A stretch of 64,000 nucleotides of DNA. It comes from Arthrobacter livingstonensis (GTDB lineage Bacteria > Actinomycetota > Actinomycetes > Actinomycetales > Micrococcaceae). The position numbers were made by a program, and so were the translations under genes. The notes under the pieces were generated by a model. The model was given only the letters and a program-made list of their open reading frames with translations. It made no database searches and was not told the DNA's origin. The stretch covers positions 41,313 through 105,312 of the forward strand of contig NZ_QJVD01000018.1 of NCBI RefSeq assembly GCF_003219815.1, read 5' to 3'. Shown here in pieces: positions 47,206 through 56,717 of this stretch; the stretch's first letter is position 1, and each line of letters starts with the position of its first letter.

Positions 47206-50085
47206 GTGGCCAAGGCCCGCGTACACGAGCTTGCAAAAGAGCTCGGCATCACCTCAAAAGAAGCAGTAAGCAAATTGCAGGAGTTGGGCGAATTCGTTCG
47301 CTCAGCATCCTCCACCATTGAGGCCCCCGTCGTGAGGAAACTTCGCGACGCATTCCCCGTTGCCCCCAAGGCAGCGGAATCCAAGCCAGCCCCCGTGGCG
47401 GCACCGGCCGGCGCAAAGCCGGCGGCAGCTCCTGCCGCCGCCGCACCGGCAGCTCCCGCAGCCCCGGCGGCTCCCGCAGCCCCGGCACCCCAGTCTGCGG
47501 CGCCTGCCGCAACTGCTGCCGCGGCACCCGCGGCGGTACCCGGCCCGAAAGCGGCCGCACCGTCGAAGCCCGCCCCGGCAGCACCTGCTGCCGCGGCGCC
47601 CGCCGCAGCTGCTGCACCCGCAGCCGGAGGCGCGGGCCCCCGGCCCGGCAACAACCCCTTCGCCTCCGCCCAGGGCATGCCGCGTTCCGGCCGCCCCGAG
47701 CGTGGCGAGAACCGTGATGGCAACCGCGCCGCGCATCCGGCAGGAACCGGCGGCGGTGCCGGCGGTCCACGTCCGGGCAACAACCCGTTTGCCACCTCGC
47801 AGGGCATGCCCCGTCCGGGTGCCCCGCGCAGCGCTGAGGCAGGCACCGGCGGCCCCCGTCCGGGAGCCCCCCGTCCCGCAGGTGCGCCCCGTCCGGGCGC
47901 TCCGCGTCCCGCTGGTGCAGCCGGCGCCGGCGGCCCCCGTCCGGGTGCTCCGCGCCCCGGCGGCGCCCGTCCCACCCCCGGCATGATGCCCAACCGCACC
48001 GAGCGTCCCGCTGCCCCCGGCCGCGGAAACGACCGTCCCGGCGGAGCAGGCCGTGGACGTCCGGGCGCACCCGGGGCCACCCCGGGCGGCGCACCGGGCG
48101 GCGCTCCGGCCGGAGGTGGCTTCGGCAAGGGCGGCCGCGGTCGCGGCGGCACCCAGGGTGCCTTCGGCAAGGGCGGTGCAGGCCGTGGCAAGCAGCGCAA
48201 GTCGAAGCGTGCCAAGCGCCAGGAGCTGGAGCAGATGAGTGCTCCTTCACTTGGTGGCGTGAGCGTTCCCCGCGGCGACGGCAAGACCGTCATCCGCCTG
48301 CGCCGCGGTGCTTCCATCTCCGACTTTGCCGACAAGATCGAGGCAAACCCGGCAGCGCTGGTGACAGTACTGTTCCACCTCGGTGAAATGGCCACTGCCA
48401 CACAGTCCCTGGACGAAGACACCTTCGCCTTGTTGGGCACCGAGCTGGGCTACAAGGTCCAGGTCGTTTCCCCCGAGGACGAGGAACGCGAGCTGCTGAG
48501 CAGCTTCGACATCGACTTCGATGCCGAGCTTGAAGCCGAAGGTGACGAAGACCTTGAGGTCCGTCCCCCGGTTGTCACTGTCATGGGCCACGTGGACCAC
48601 GGTAAGACACGCCTGTTGGATGCCATCCGCAAGTCCGATGTTGTCGCTGACGAGCACGGTGGCATCACCCAGCACATCGGTGCCTACCAGATCGTGCACG
48701 AGCACGAAGGCGCCGAGCGCAAGATCACCTTCATTGACACCCCCGGCCACGAGGCGTTCACCGCCATGCGTGCCCGTGGTGCCAAGGTCACCGACATCGC
48801 CGTCCTGGTGGTTGCCGCTGATGATGGTGTCATGCCGCAGACCATTGAGGCGCTCAACCACGCCCAGGCTGCCAACGTGCCGATTGTCGTTGCCGTGAAC
48901 AAGATCGACAAGGAAGGCTCCAACCCGGAGAAGATCCGGGGCCAGCTGACCGAGTACGGATTGGTTCCGGAAGAGTACGGTGGCGACACCATGTTCGTGG
49001 ACGTTTCCGCCCGCAACAACGTCAACATCGAGGAACTCCTTGAGGCTGTGTTGCTGACGGCCGACGCCGCTCTGGACATGCGCGCCAACCCAAACAAGGA
49101 CGCCCGCGGCATCGCCATTGAAGCGAACCTGGATAAGGGCCGCGGTTCCGTGGCCACCGTCCTGGTGCAGTCCGGTACCCTGCACGTCGGTGACATCATT
49201 GTTGCCGGCACCGCGCATGGCCGTGTCCGGGCCATGTTCGACGAGAACGGTGACGTCATCTCCGAGGCCGGACCGTCGCGTCCGGTTCAGGTCCTGGGTC
49301 TGTCCAACGTTCCCCGTGCCGGTGACACGTTCTTTGTCACGGGTGACGAGCGTACGGCCCGCCAGATCGCTGAAAAGCGTGAAGCAGCCGACCGCAACGC
49401 CGCCCTGGCCAAGCGCCGCAAGCGCGTCAGCCTGGAAGACTTCGACCAAGCCATCATCGAAGGCAAGGTTGCCAACCTCAACCTCATCCTCAAGGGTGAC
49501 GTGTCCGGTGCCGTCGAGGCATTGGAAGACTCGTTGCTCAAGATCGATGTTGGCGACAGCGTGCAGCTGCGCGTCATCCACCGCGGTGTGGGTGCCATCA
49601 CGCAGAACGACGTCAACCTGGCAACGGTGGACAACGCCATCATCATCGGCTTCAACGTCAAGCCGGCCGAGCGCGTTGCCGAACTGGCCGACCGCGAGGG
49701 CGTTGACATGCGCTTCTACTCGGTCATCTATGGCGCCATCGATGACATTGAGCTTGCACTCAAGGGCATGCTCAAGCCTGAGTACGAGGAAGTTGAACTC
49801 GGTACCGCGGAAATCCGCGAAGTATTCCGTTCCTCCAAGTTCGGCAACATCGCCGGTTCCATCGTTCGCTCCGGAACCATCCGCCGCAACTCCAAGGCAC
49901 GTGTGCTCCGTGGCGGCAAGATCATCGGTGAGAACCTCACCGTTGACTCGCTCAAGCGCTTTAAGGATGACGCAACCGAAGTCCGCACGGACTTTGAGTG
50001 TGGAATTGGTTTGGGTTCGTTCAACGACCTGCAGGCCGAGGACATCATCCAGACGTTCGAGATGCGCGAGAAGCCGCGCGCGTAA
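47206..50085 (+). CDS. infB: Translation initiation factor IF-2
   Basis: 959 residues; GTPase that places initiator tRNA on the 30S subunit. N-terminal IF2N module (~1-50, [20 protein letters not shown]), a ~290-residue Ala/Pro then Gly/Arg/Pro-rich region typical of actinobacteria, a second IF2N part (~370-420), the G domain from ~455 (GHVDHGKT at 461-468, [13 protein letters not shown]), and domains II-IV including the fMet-tRNA-binding C-terminus. A GTG start with ACAGGAGA upstream. Confidence 0.96.
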   Translation: MAKARVHELAKELGITSKEAVSKLQELGEFVRSASSTIEAPVVRKLRDAFPVAPKAAESKPAPVAAPAGAKPAAAPAAAAPAAPAAPAAPAAPAPQSAAPAATAAAAPAAVPGPKAAAPSKPAPAAPAAAAPAAAAAPAAGGAGPRPGNNPFASAQGMPRSGRPERGENRDGNRAAHPAGTGGGAGGPRPGNNPFATSQGMPRPGAPRSAEAGTGGPRPGAPRPAGAPRPGAPRPAGAAGAGGPRPGAPRPGGARPTPGMMPNRTERPAAPGRGNDRPGGAGRGRPGAPGATPGGAPGGAPAGGGFGKGGRGRGGTQGAFGKGGAGRGKQRKSKRAKRQELEQMSAPSLGGVSVPRGDGKTVIRLRRGASISDFADKIEANPAALVTVLFHLGEMATATQSLDEDTFALLGTELGYKVQVVSPEDEERELLSSFDIDFDAELEAEGDEDLEVRPPVVTVMGHVDHGKTRLLDAIRKSDVVADEHGGITQHIGAYQIVHEHEGAERKITFIDTPGHEAFTAMRARGAKVTDIAVLVVAADDGVMPQTIEALNHAQAANVPIVVAVNKIDKEGSNPEKIRGQLTEYGLVPEEYGGDTMFVDVSARNNVNIEELLEAVLLTADAALDMRANPNKDARGIAIEANLDKGRGSVATVLVQSGTLHVGDIIVAGTAHGRVRAMFDENGDVISEAGPSRPVQVLGLSNVPRAGDTFFVTGDERTARQIAEKREAADRNAALAKRRKRVSLEDFDQAIIEGKVANLNLILKGDVSGAVEALEDSLLKIDVGDSVQLRVIHRGVGAITQNDVNLATVDNAIIIGFNVKPAERVAELADREGVDMRFYSVIYGAIDDIELALKGMLKPEYEEVELGTAEIREVFRSSKFGNIAGSIVRSGTIRRNSKARVLRGGKIIGENLTVDSLKRFKDDATEVRTDFECGIGLGSFNDLQAEDIIQTFEMREKPRA

Positions 50086-50102
50086 GATCGGCTCAACCGT
50101 GT

Positions 50103-50135
50103 GGGGCCCCCGTCTGCCATGCCGATGGGGGCCCC
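50103..50135 (+). terminator. Hairpin after infB
   Basis: A 9-bp perfect GC inverted repeat (50103-50111 with 50127-50135) lies just past the infB stop. Only CCCGCTTT follows, so it is a weak terminator at the end of the rimP-infB operon. Confidence 0.65.
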
Positions 50136-50398
50136 GCCCGCTTTGTGTCACACACGGCTGTGTTTTACGACAAAGTCGCAGCGTCGCTGCATGCGGCCGA
50201 TAGGTTGAAGCCGAGGGTCCCGATCCGAGCTTGCAAGGATTGGAAGGCCCCAACCGTACTCCCGGGCCCCCATCGGCTTCGCTGCCGGGGGGCGGCGTAG
50301 ACTCGCCTTCAGTGCGTGGCAAGTCCCCGGATCGTCGACCGCAAAGGGCGGCGCAACTGACGCCGTCGACTGTCCCTTTTATTCTTTAGGAGTTATTC
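50136..50398. other. infB-rbfA gap with a decayed repeat copy
   Basis: No gene. A diverged copy (D) of the 50-bp repeat lies at 50211-50247 (core CCGAGGGTCCCGATCCGAGC then TTGCAAGGATTGG). The remainder is GC-rich sequence leading to the rbfA ribosome site (AGGAG). Confidence 0.6.
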
Positions 50399-50836
50399 AT
50401 GGCTGACTCAGCCCGCGCTGCCAAACTGGCCCAGCGCATCAAAGTTGTGGTGGCCGAGGGCCTCCGCAGGCGTGTCAAGGACCCGCGAGTCGAAGGCATC
50501 ACCGTCACCGACGCCCGCGTCACGAACGATCTGCAACACGCCACCATTTACTACACGATCCTTGGCGACGAGACGGTCCAGTCCGATGCCAAGACGGGGC
50601 TCGAACGTGCCAAGGGCGTGCTCCGCGCCGAGGTCGGGCGGAACATCACCGTGCGCCTGACTCCCACACTGGAGTTTGTTGCGGACGAAATTCCCGTTAA
50701 CGCCTCCAACCTCGAAGCCCTCCTCCGGGTGGCCAAGGAACGCGACGCCAAGCTTGCCGAGCTTTCCGCCAACGCGGAGTTCGCCGGCGACGCGGACCCT
50801 TACAAGAAGGACGAAGAGGACGCCGAGCAGGCGTAG
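50399..50836 (+). CDS. rbfA: Ribosome-binding factor A
   Basis: 145 residues. A KH-like fold that matures the 16S rRNA 5' region and aids cold adaptation: start ARAAKLAQRIKVVVAEGLRR, the DPRVEGITVTDARVTNDLQHATIYYT strand pair, and a C-terminal acidic tail (DEEDAEQA). ATG 50399 has TTTAGGAG upstream. It lies in the expected place between infB and truB, although separated from both by non-coding sequence and one minus-strand gene. Confidence 0.94.
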   Translation: MADSARAAKLAQRIKVVVAEGLRRRVKDPRVEGITVTDARVTNDLQHATIYYTILGDETVQSDAKTGLERAKGVLRAEVGRNITVRLTPTLEFVADEIPVNASNLEALLRVAKERDAKLAELSANAEFAGDADPYKKDEEDAEQA

Positions 50837-50880
50837 TTCTTCCCCTCTCTCGCAGCACGACTCTCTCGTAGCACGACGGC

Positions 50881-50910
50881 GGCCGGCCACCTTTCGCAGG
50901 GTGGCCGGCC
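50881..50910 (+). terminator. Hairpin terminator after rbfA
   Basis: An 11-bp perfect inverted repeat (50881-50891 with 50900-50910, 8-nt loop). A second nested hairpin (outer arms 50950-50957 with 50979-50986) lies ~40 bp on. Together they separate rbfA from the convergent ScyD/ScyE-like gene. Confidence 0.75.
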
Positions 50911-51058
50911 CGTTCGCTGCCTCCCAAGCCTCGCAAGTCCCCAGGCTCTCCCCGTTGCCAGCTCGCTGAGCGAGCCGACAACGGGGTCCCTCGAGCCTGT
51001 GGCCCCTCGGTTCGGGGCCCTCGGCAGCTCTCTTACCGAGGTTTCGTGAGTACCAACT

Positions 51059-52174
51059 TCACCTAATCCCCATCGTGACCAGCTTGCCTCCGTTTACTTC
51101 GTCCAGGGCGTTGGTGACCGCTGCCAGCGTATGGCCGCTGACGGCAACGTCGGCGGCCATCATGGCGGGCAGCACGGTGGTGGCCCTGCCGTTCTTGATG
51201 ATGCTGACCCCGGCGCCCATCAACTGGGCGACGTAGACGTGGTTGTTGCGGTCCACGGCGATCCCGGTGGGCGCTGCCAGCCCCTGTGCCACCAGCTGTG
51301 TCCTGCCGCTGTGCAGGTTGACCCGGTATGCCTTGCCGACGCCCAGATCTTCGCCTGGAGCGCCGGGCAGCACGGTGTAGTACAGCCATTGACCGTTGAG
51401 GGTGATGTCGGTGGGAACTGCCTGGGCGTAGTACTTCAGGCCCAGCATGCAGTCAGGGACCATCATGCCCATGGCGGCGGCCGCAGCAACCACCGACGCA
51501 TCGATGGTGATGGGCTCGGCCGGCACTGCCTTGACCAGCTTGACCTTGCCTCTGGCGGACACAAACAGGATGCTGTTTGAGCCGGCATCGCCCACGTACA
51601 CGCCGCCGTTGGCAGGTGCGGACGAATAGGGATGGGAAAACAGTTCGCCCGTGGACTGCAGATACGGCGCCTGTGCCAAACAGGCAGGCGCGGCGTTACG
51701 CACCCCATAGACGGTCTTTCCGTCGGGGTTGTGGGCCGCTTCAAACACACTCAGGTCCGCGATCTGGCGGGTATGGCCGCGGTGGTCGATGCTCATGAGC
51801 CGGGCGGGGAGCAGTTCGGCCCCCGGTTCAGGACCGGCGCCCTGGTCGTTGTTGAAATAGTACGTTGTGCCGTTGGAGTAGGAGACGCCGGCAATTTCCT
51901 GGCCGGGGGCACTGACCACAGTGGTCTTTACCCCCTTGGCGGAAATGCTGGTGAGCTGCCCCGCAAACGCTTCTGCGACCAGATAGCTTCCCCGCGGGCC
52001 AAAGGCGACCTTCAACGGGCTGATCAGCTGCGATGCCACCTGCGTCACGGGGGACGGATGGTGGTGGCCGTTCTGGCCGCCGGGGTGGCTGCCCGGGTGT
52101 GCCACGGCAGGTCCGGCTGCCATGGCCATTGCAAAGACACATGCGGCAGCTGTGGCCGCAATTCTCAACCTCAT
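51059..52174 (-). CDS. Secreted ScyD/ScyE-family beta-propeller protein
   Basis: 371 residues. Signal peptide ~1-26 (RLRIAATAAACVFAMAMAAG, cleavage after AVA), a His/Gly-rich mature N-terminus (HPGSHPGGQNGHHH), then repeated blades of the ScyD/ScyE type (SPLKVAFGPRGSYLVAEAF, DAGSNSILFVSARGK, APTGIAVDRNNHVYVAQL). It is probably an extracytoplasmic propeller; the family name comes from cyanobacterial scytonemin clusters, but function here is unknown. ATG 52174 has AAGGAAA upstream. A CRP-like site lies between it and truB. Confidence 0.85.
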   Translation of the reverse strand: MRLRIAATAAACVFAMAMAAGPAVAHPGSHPGGQNGHHHPSPVTQVASQLISPLKVAFGPRGSYLVAEAFAGQLTSISAKGVKTTVVSAPGQEIAGVSYSNGTTYYFNNDQGAGPEPGAELLPARLMSIDHRGHTRQIADLSVFEAAHNPDGKTVYGVRNAAPACLAQAPYLQSTGELFSHPYSSAPANGGVYVGDAGSNSILFVSARGKVKLVKAVPAEPITIDASVVAAAAAMGMMVPDCMLGLKYYAQAVPTDITLNGQWLYYTVLPGAPGEDLGVGKAYRVNLHSGRTQLVAQGLAAPTGIAVDRNNHVYVAQLMGAGVSIIKNGRATTVLPAMMAADVAVSGHTLAAVTNALDEVNGGKLVTMGIR

Positions 52175-52367
52175 AATATTTCCTTGTGGGAGGGCCCGGT
52201 GATGACGGGCTGATCGACGCTGGGGGATCCAGCCGCCCCAGGTGGTGGCCATGCGGCAACGGATCAGACACCTCAGCCATTGGCGGCCGGGTGAACTGGA
52301 TATTGCCCCAGCACCAAATGTCCACAACACGCCGTCCGGGGAGAGCCGGACGCGTGGCCCCAGCGTA

Positions 52368-52383
52368 TGTGATGTGCATCACA
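52368..52383. promoter_or_regulatory. CRP/GlxR-like binding site
   Basis: TGTGATGTGCATCACA matches the TGTGA-N6-TCACA consensus of CRP-family regulators (GlxR in actinobacteria) exactly. It lies in the divergent region 194 bp from the ScyD/ScyE-like start and 130 bp from truB. Which gene it controls is not clear; the secreted-protein gene is the likelier target. Confidence 0.65.
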
Positions 52384-52499
52384 ACGTCAAGCACCTTTTT
52401 GCTCCGTGAATGGGAAGCGCATGCGGACCGGTTCCCCGCGGGTGGCGGCCACGGCGCCATGTTCAGGGAAAACGGCAGTGCGGGGCCATCCCGGCCCGA

Positions 52500-52505
52500 T
52501 ATACT
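52500..52505 (+). promoter_or_regulatory. truB -10 box, leaderless transcript
   Basis: TATACT lies 7 nt upstream of the GTG start of truB, and no ribosome site is present. Transcription would start at or next to the initiation codon, as is common in actinobacteria. Confidence 0.6.
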
Positions 52506-52512
52506 TCAAAGC

Positions 52513-53463
52513 GTGCTTTCTGGACTGGTAATCGTTGACAAACCGCAGGGATGGACCAGCCATGATGTGGTTGGTCGGATGCGAAGGCTTGCGGGGACCC
52601 GGAAAGTGGGCCATGCGGGCACGCTGGACCCCATGGCTACGGGGGTTTTGGTCGTTGGCGTGAACAAGGCCACCCGCCTGCTCACTTATATAGTCGGGAC
52701 CTCAAAAACATATGAGGCCACCATCCGGCTGGGCGCCGCCACGGTAACCGACGACGCAGAGGGTGAGGTTACCCACACCACCACGACGGCGGACGTCACC
52801 GAAGCGGCCATCCGCACCGGCATTGCCGCGCTCACCGGACCCATCAGCCAGGTGCCCAGCAGCGTCAGCGCCATCAAGGTCAACGGCGAACGTGCCTACG
52901 CCCGGGTACGTTCCGGCGAGGACGTCACGCTGGCCGCCCGTCCCGTGACCATCCACTCCTTCGAGTTCCACGGCATCCGCCGCGGCCGACACGAATCAGG
53001 CCTTGAGTACATTGACGTGGACGCCACCGTCGAGTGTTCCTCCGGGACCTACATCCGTGCACTGGCCCGCGACCTCGGTGCCGGCCTCGACGTGGGCGGG
53101 CACCTGACCGCCCTGCGACGCACCCGGGTTGGCCCGTATTCGATCGGGCAGGCACGCACGCTTGAACAACTCGGCGAGGACCTGCAAATCCTTGACATCG
53201 CCGTCGCCGCCCGTGCCCTCATGCCCGTACGTGAACTCAGCGCCGGGGAAGCCGTGGAACTGTCCTTTGGCCGCCGGATCCCGGCCAGCGCGGAAGGCAC
53301 CCACACCACGGAGAACCCTGCCGCCGCCTTCGCCCCGGACGGCACGCTGACAGCCCTGCTGGCCGACGCCGGCAAGTACGCGAAGCCGGTACTGGTCTTC
53401 CCCCCGGATCCCGCCCCGAACAATGTGAGCGCAACACCGACAGCCAAGGAGTCCGGACAGTGA
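52513..53463 (+). CDS. truB: tRNA pseudouridine-55 synthase
   Basis: 316 residues. It makes pseudouridine-55 in the T-loop of tRNAs. It has the TruB motifs VDKPQGWTSHDVVGRMRRL and GHAGTLDPMATGVLVV with the catalytic Asp, KTYEATIRLG, VPSSVSAIKVNGERAYARVR and the CSSGTYIRALARDLG motif, plus a short PUA-like C-terminal part. The GTG at 52513 begins exactly where the family begins; a longer frame from 52459 adds unconserved residues. The stop overlaps the next start (GTGA). Confidence 0.94.
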   Translation: MLSGLVIVDKPQGWTSHDVVGRMRRLAGTRKVGHAGTLDPMATGVLVVGVNKATRLLTYIVGTSKTYEATIRLGAATVTDDAEGEVTHTTTTADVTEAAIRTGIAALTGPISQVPSSVSAIKVNGERAYARVRSGEDVTLAARPVTIHSFEFHGIRRGRHESGLEYIDVDATVECSSGTYIRALARDLGAGLDVGGHLTALRRTRVGPYSIGQARTLEQLGEDLQILDIAVAARALMPVRELSAGEAVELSFGRRIPASAEGTHTTENPAAAFAPDGTLTALLADAGKYAKPVLVFPPDPAPNNVSATPTAKESGQ

Positions 53464-53864
53464 CCGTGGACGGCTGGTTTTATGCGGGACTGGTGGTGGG
53501 CCTGGCGTCAACCATCATTTGCGTCGTCGCGGCGGTGACGAAGAAAAAACCCAACGACATCACCTTGCTGTCGCTGGCCGGCGTCGAACTTTTCGTCATT
53601 GTGTACGCCGTGGCCTCCCTGGTCCGCCTGACCAGCGGCGAACACCTGACGGGCGCCGGCTGGGAGTTCTGGGGCTACATGTTCACGGCGGCAGCCCTGC
53701 CCGTGGCCGGCTTCTACTGGGCCATGATGGAACGGACGTTTTGGTCCAACTACGTGATGGGCGCCGTCGGAGTGACGGTGGTGGTCATGCTGGCCCGCAT
53801 GGCACAGATTTGGTACGGCGTCGGCACGGCCGCTGCGCACTTACAACCTGGAATTGGACAATGA
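53460..53864 (+). CDS. Four-helix membrane protein of the truB operon
   Basis: 134 residues with four hydrophobic helices (about 8-28, 37-60, 72-92 and 97-120) and a few charged loop residues. The GTG start overlaps the truB stop by 4 nt, and its own stop overlaps the following start, so it is translated from the same message. No motif points to a function. Similar small integral proteins often lie here in Micrococcaceae genomes, but this is a general impression. Confidence 0.75.
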   Translation: MTVDGWFYAGLVVGLASTIICVVAAVTKKKPNDITLLSLAGVELFVIVYAVASLVRLTSGEHLTGAGWEFWGYMFTAAALPVAGFYWAMMERTFWSNYVMGAVGVTVVVMLARMAQIWYGVGTAAAHLQPGIGQ

Positions 53865-54304
53865 AGAACTCCCTGAGCAACAGCAACGACGACGCGGCTG
53901 CACCCGCAGCGGGACGGACCACCGGCGCCGGCCGCCTTTTGATCACCGTGTACGGCATTTTCGCCATCTCGGCCACCGCCCGCGCCGGCTTCCAGATCGC
54001 CACGGCCTTTAATGACGCCCCCGTGGCGTACCTGCTTTCGGCGTTTGCCGCTGTCGTCTACATCGTCGCCACCATTTCGCTGGCACGGCCCGGGCACAAG
54101 TGGGCCGTGGCGGCCACCGTCGCCATCTGCATTGAACTTGCCGGCGTGTTGGTGGTGGGCCTGCTGAGCGTCCTTGACGCCGCTGCGTTCCCCCACTCCA
54201 CCGTCTGGAGCATGTTTGGCCAAGGCTACGGCTACGTGCCGCTTATCCTGCCGCTGGTTGGGCTGTGGTGGCTGTACCGCCACCGCGCGGCAGCCGACAA
54301 GTGA
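53861..54304 (+). CDS. Membrane protein of the truB operon
   Basis: 147 residues: Ser/Asn/Asp/Ala-rich N-terminus (~1-22), then four hydrophobic helices, a small loop with HSTVWSMFGQGYGYVPL and a basic tail. ATGA overlap at the start and GTGA overlap at the end couple it to both neighbours. No known family was recognised with certainty. The pair with the preceding protein could form a membrane complex; this is inference from coupling only. Confidence 0.75.
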   Translation: MKNSLSNSNDDAAAPAAGRTTGAGRLLITVYGIFAISATARAGFQIATAFNDAPVAYLLSAFAAVVYIVATISLARPGHKWAVAATVAICIELAGVLVVGLLSVLDAAAFPHSTVWSMFGQGYGYVPLILPLVGLWWLYRHRAAADK

Positions 54305-55551
54305 GCGCCTCCGTCGTGCAACGTTCGACGCCGGCCCCCGCCTTGGCCGACGGGCCCACCTCCCTGCGGCGCTTCACAACGGCTGACGCCGCCGACTTTG
54401 CCGCCATTCATCACGATCCCCTCAACGTGAAGTGGGCCAGCGCGGACGCCGGGATGACGGCGGAACGCGCCGCTGAGCTGATCGAAGGCTCCGTTGCCGA
54501 GGGCTGGGACAACGGTTCGCTGCTGCGTTTTGCCATTGTTGAACGGCTCGACGGCGGGGAACGCGTCATTGGCACGCTCAGCCTCCAAAACGTCCACCGC
54601 ACACCCCGCGGCGGGGCCGGCTCCGTCGGCATCAAGCTGCTGGCTGCGGGGCGGGGACGGGGGAACGCCGGCCGTGCGGTGGGCCTGGCCTGCGGCTACG
54701 CCTTTGGCACCCTGGGCCTGGCGGTGCTGCACTGGAGCACCACCGTGGGCAACGCCCCCAGCCGGGCGCTGGCGGAGCGCTGCGGCTTCACGCTCGCCGC
54801 CGAGATCCCCGGCTTTGGCCACAAGGACGGGGACGTGGCGGATGGCTGGCTGCTGGTGCAAAGTGCTGCGGCGTGGCGCGGACGCATGGCCGGCAGCGCC
54901 ACGGACAAGCCTGCCATCGCCAGTGCGGCACCGGCGGGCGGCGCACGCGGCGAACCGGAACTGGACATCGCGGCCGTGGTGCCGCAGCTCAGCGACGGGA
55001 ACGTGGTGCTGCGGGCGCTCCGGGAGCACGACGCCGACCAGCTGGTCATCAACTGTTCCAGTCTGGAAGCCATCCGCTGGACCACGGTGCCGCTGGGCTA
55101 CACGCGCGAACACGCCAACCACTTCATCAACACCATCACCCCGGACGGCTGGCGGACCGGCGATACCCTGACATTTGCCGTGGCGGACCCCGCAACGGAC
55201 ACGCTGCTGGGGACGGTGGACCTGCAGTGCAAGCACCCGGGCGCCGCCGCCGTCGGCATTAACTTCGGCGAACACGCGCGCGGCACCGGCGCGGCGGAAA
55301 AGGCCGTGCGGCTGCTGGCCGACTACGCGTTCAATCAGCTGAACCTGAGCTATCTGCACTGGTCGGCGATGGTGCCCAACTGGGGCAGCCGCAAGCTGGC
55401 GTGGAAACTGGGTTTCGCTTTCGAGGGCCAGGTCCGCGGTGCGTTCAACGACCGGGGGACGCCGGCGGACCGCTGGATCCTGACGCTGGCCGCCACCGAT
55501 CCGCGTGCGCCCCAGGCACCGTGGGACGGACCGGGCGCCCCAAGGCGGTAA
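54301..55551 (+). CDS. Tandem GNAT acetyltransferase (RimJ/RimL type, duplicated)
   Basis: 416 residues carrying two GNAT domains. Domain 1 (~15-185) has GSVGIKLLAAGRGRGNAGRAV and LHWSTTVGNAPSRALAERCGF. Domain 2 (~225-410) has AVGINFGEHARGTGAAEKAV and LHWSAMVPNWGSRKLAWKLGF. Both keep the RimJ/RimL-like acetyl-CoA loop and the NxxSRxL helix. Product may be an N-acetyltransferase for a ribosomal protein or small amine; the substrate is unknown. The GTG at 54301 overlaps the previous stop by 4 nt. A gap of 61 nt precedes ribF. Confidence 0.85.
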   Translation: MSASVVQRSTPAPALADGPTSLRRFTTADAADFAAIHHDPLNVKWASADAGMTAERAAELIEGSVAEGWDNGSLLRFAIVERLDGGERVIGTLSLQNVHRTPRGGAGSVGIKLLAAGRGRGNAGRAVGLACGYAFGTLGLAVLHWSTTVGNAPSRALAERCGFTLAAEIPGFGHKDGDVADGWLLVQSAAAWRGRMAGSATDKPAIASAAPAGGARGEPELDIAAVVPQLSDGNVVLRALREHDADQLVINCSSLEAIRWTTVPLGYTREHANHFINTITPDGWRTGDTLTFAVADPATDTLLGTVDLQCKHPGAAAVGINFGEHARGTGAAEKAVRLLADYAFNQLNLSYLHWSAMVPNWGSRKLAWKLGFAFEGQVRGAFNDRGTPADRWILTLAATDPRAPQAPWDGPGAPRR

Positions 55552-55612
55552 CCTTGAAAACGTCTGACCGGTGGCAGCTTGCCAGGCACGGAAAAAGCTA
55601 GAGGATACGCAA

Positions 55613-56551
55613 GTGCACATTTGGAACTCACTGGAGCAGGTCCCGCAAGGGTTCGGCCCCTGCGTGGTCGCGCTGGGAAACTTCGACGGGCTGCACCTCG
55701 GGCACCAGCAGGTGCTGGGCCAGGTTAAGGCCGAGGCCGTGCGCCGCGGCGCGCTGGCCGTTGCCCTGACCTTTAACCCGCACCCGGCACTGGTCCACCG
55801 CCCGGACTCCGCACCGGCCCAGATCATGGGGCTGGCGGATAAGCTGGCCGCGATGGAGAAGCTGGGCATGGACGGCGTGCTGGTGGTCCCCTACACGCTG
55901 GAATTCGCCCAGCAGACCCCGGAAGAGTTTGTCCGCAACGTCTTTGTGAACACCCTTGGCACCTGCGCCGTGGTGGTGGGCCACGATGTCCGGTTCGGAA
56001 AGGGCAACGCCGGGGACCTGGGCACCATGGTGGCGCTGGGCACCCAACTGGGGTTCGACGTCGTGCCCGTCGATGACGAAGGACATGACCGGCGCTGGTC
56101 CTCCACCTGGGTGCGGGAGGCACTGGCCAAGGGCGACGTCGCCACCGCCGCCCAGGTCCTGGGCCGCTGGCACAGCATGAGCGGGGAAGTGGTGCACGGT
56201 GCAGCACGCGGCCGGGCACTGGGATTCCCGACAGCGAACCTCTCGCCGGACGCCTGTGGCACCGTCCCGGCGGACGGCGTGTACGCCGGCTGGCTGACCG
56301 ACGAGCACGGCCACCGCTGGCAGGCGGCGATCTCCGTCGGCTCCAACCCCACCTTTGTCGGCGTCAACCGGCAGGTGGAGGCGTTTGTCATCGGCCGTCC
56401 GGAGGAGCCCGTCGAGGCGTTCGACCTGTACGGCCAGCACGTGGTGGTGGAGTTTATGCGGCGGCTTCGCGGCATGGTCGCCTACACCGGCCCGGAAGCG
56501 CTCATTGAGCAGATGCACCAGGACGTGGATGCGAGCCTGGAAATTCTGTAG
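55613..56551 (+). CDS. ribF: Bifunctional riboflavin kinase/FAD synthetase
   Basis: 312 residues. N-terminal nucleotidyltransferase (~15-185, ALGNFDGLHLGHQQVL, TFNPHP, SSTWVREALAKGDV) makes FAD from FMN. The C-terminal kinase (~190-310, GRALGFPTANL, DGVYAGWL, VGSNPTF, FDLYGQHVVVEFMRRLRGM) makes FMN from riboflavin. A GTG start with GAGGA upstream. It lies between truB and rpsO, the common bacterial order. Confidence 0.95.
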   Translation: MHIWNSLEQVPQGFGPCVVALGNFDGLHLGHQQVLGQVKAEAVRRGALAVALTFNPHPALVHRPDSAPAQIMGLADKLAAMEKLGMDGVLVVPYTLEFAQQTPEEFVRNVFVNTLGTCAVVVGHDVRFGKGNAGDLGTMVALGTQLGFDVVPVDDEGHDRRWSSTWVREALAKGDVATAAQVLGRWHSMSGEVVHGAARGRALGFPTANLSPDACGTVPADGVYAGWLTDEHGHRWQAAISVGSNPTFVGVNRQVEAFVIGRPEEPVEAFDLYGQHVVVEFMRRLRGMVAYTGPEALIEQMHQDVDASLEIL

Positions 56552-56717
56552 GCGCCCCGGTGTGCCCAAGCCCACCCGCTTCGACTTAACGCCTTCATCT
56601 GCCGTAAACTAGGGGACTGAGTCCGGCTGCAGTCCGTGGTGGCTGGATTCCGCCGTGTTCGGGGGTTCCCTTGAATGCGGCGACACCACGTTCACGGCAC
56701 ATCAATAGGAGTTACTT

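Noticed and set aside
47395-48200. Ala/Pro/Gly-rich repeats in infB as a possible mobile or expanded repeat
   Set aside because: Low-complexity N-terminal linkers of this kind are normal for actinobacterial IF-2.
51463-52213. Plus-strand frames opposite the ScyD/ScyE-like gene
   Set aside because: The minus-strand gene has a signal peptide, a ribosome site and family repeats; the opposite frames have none.
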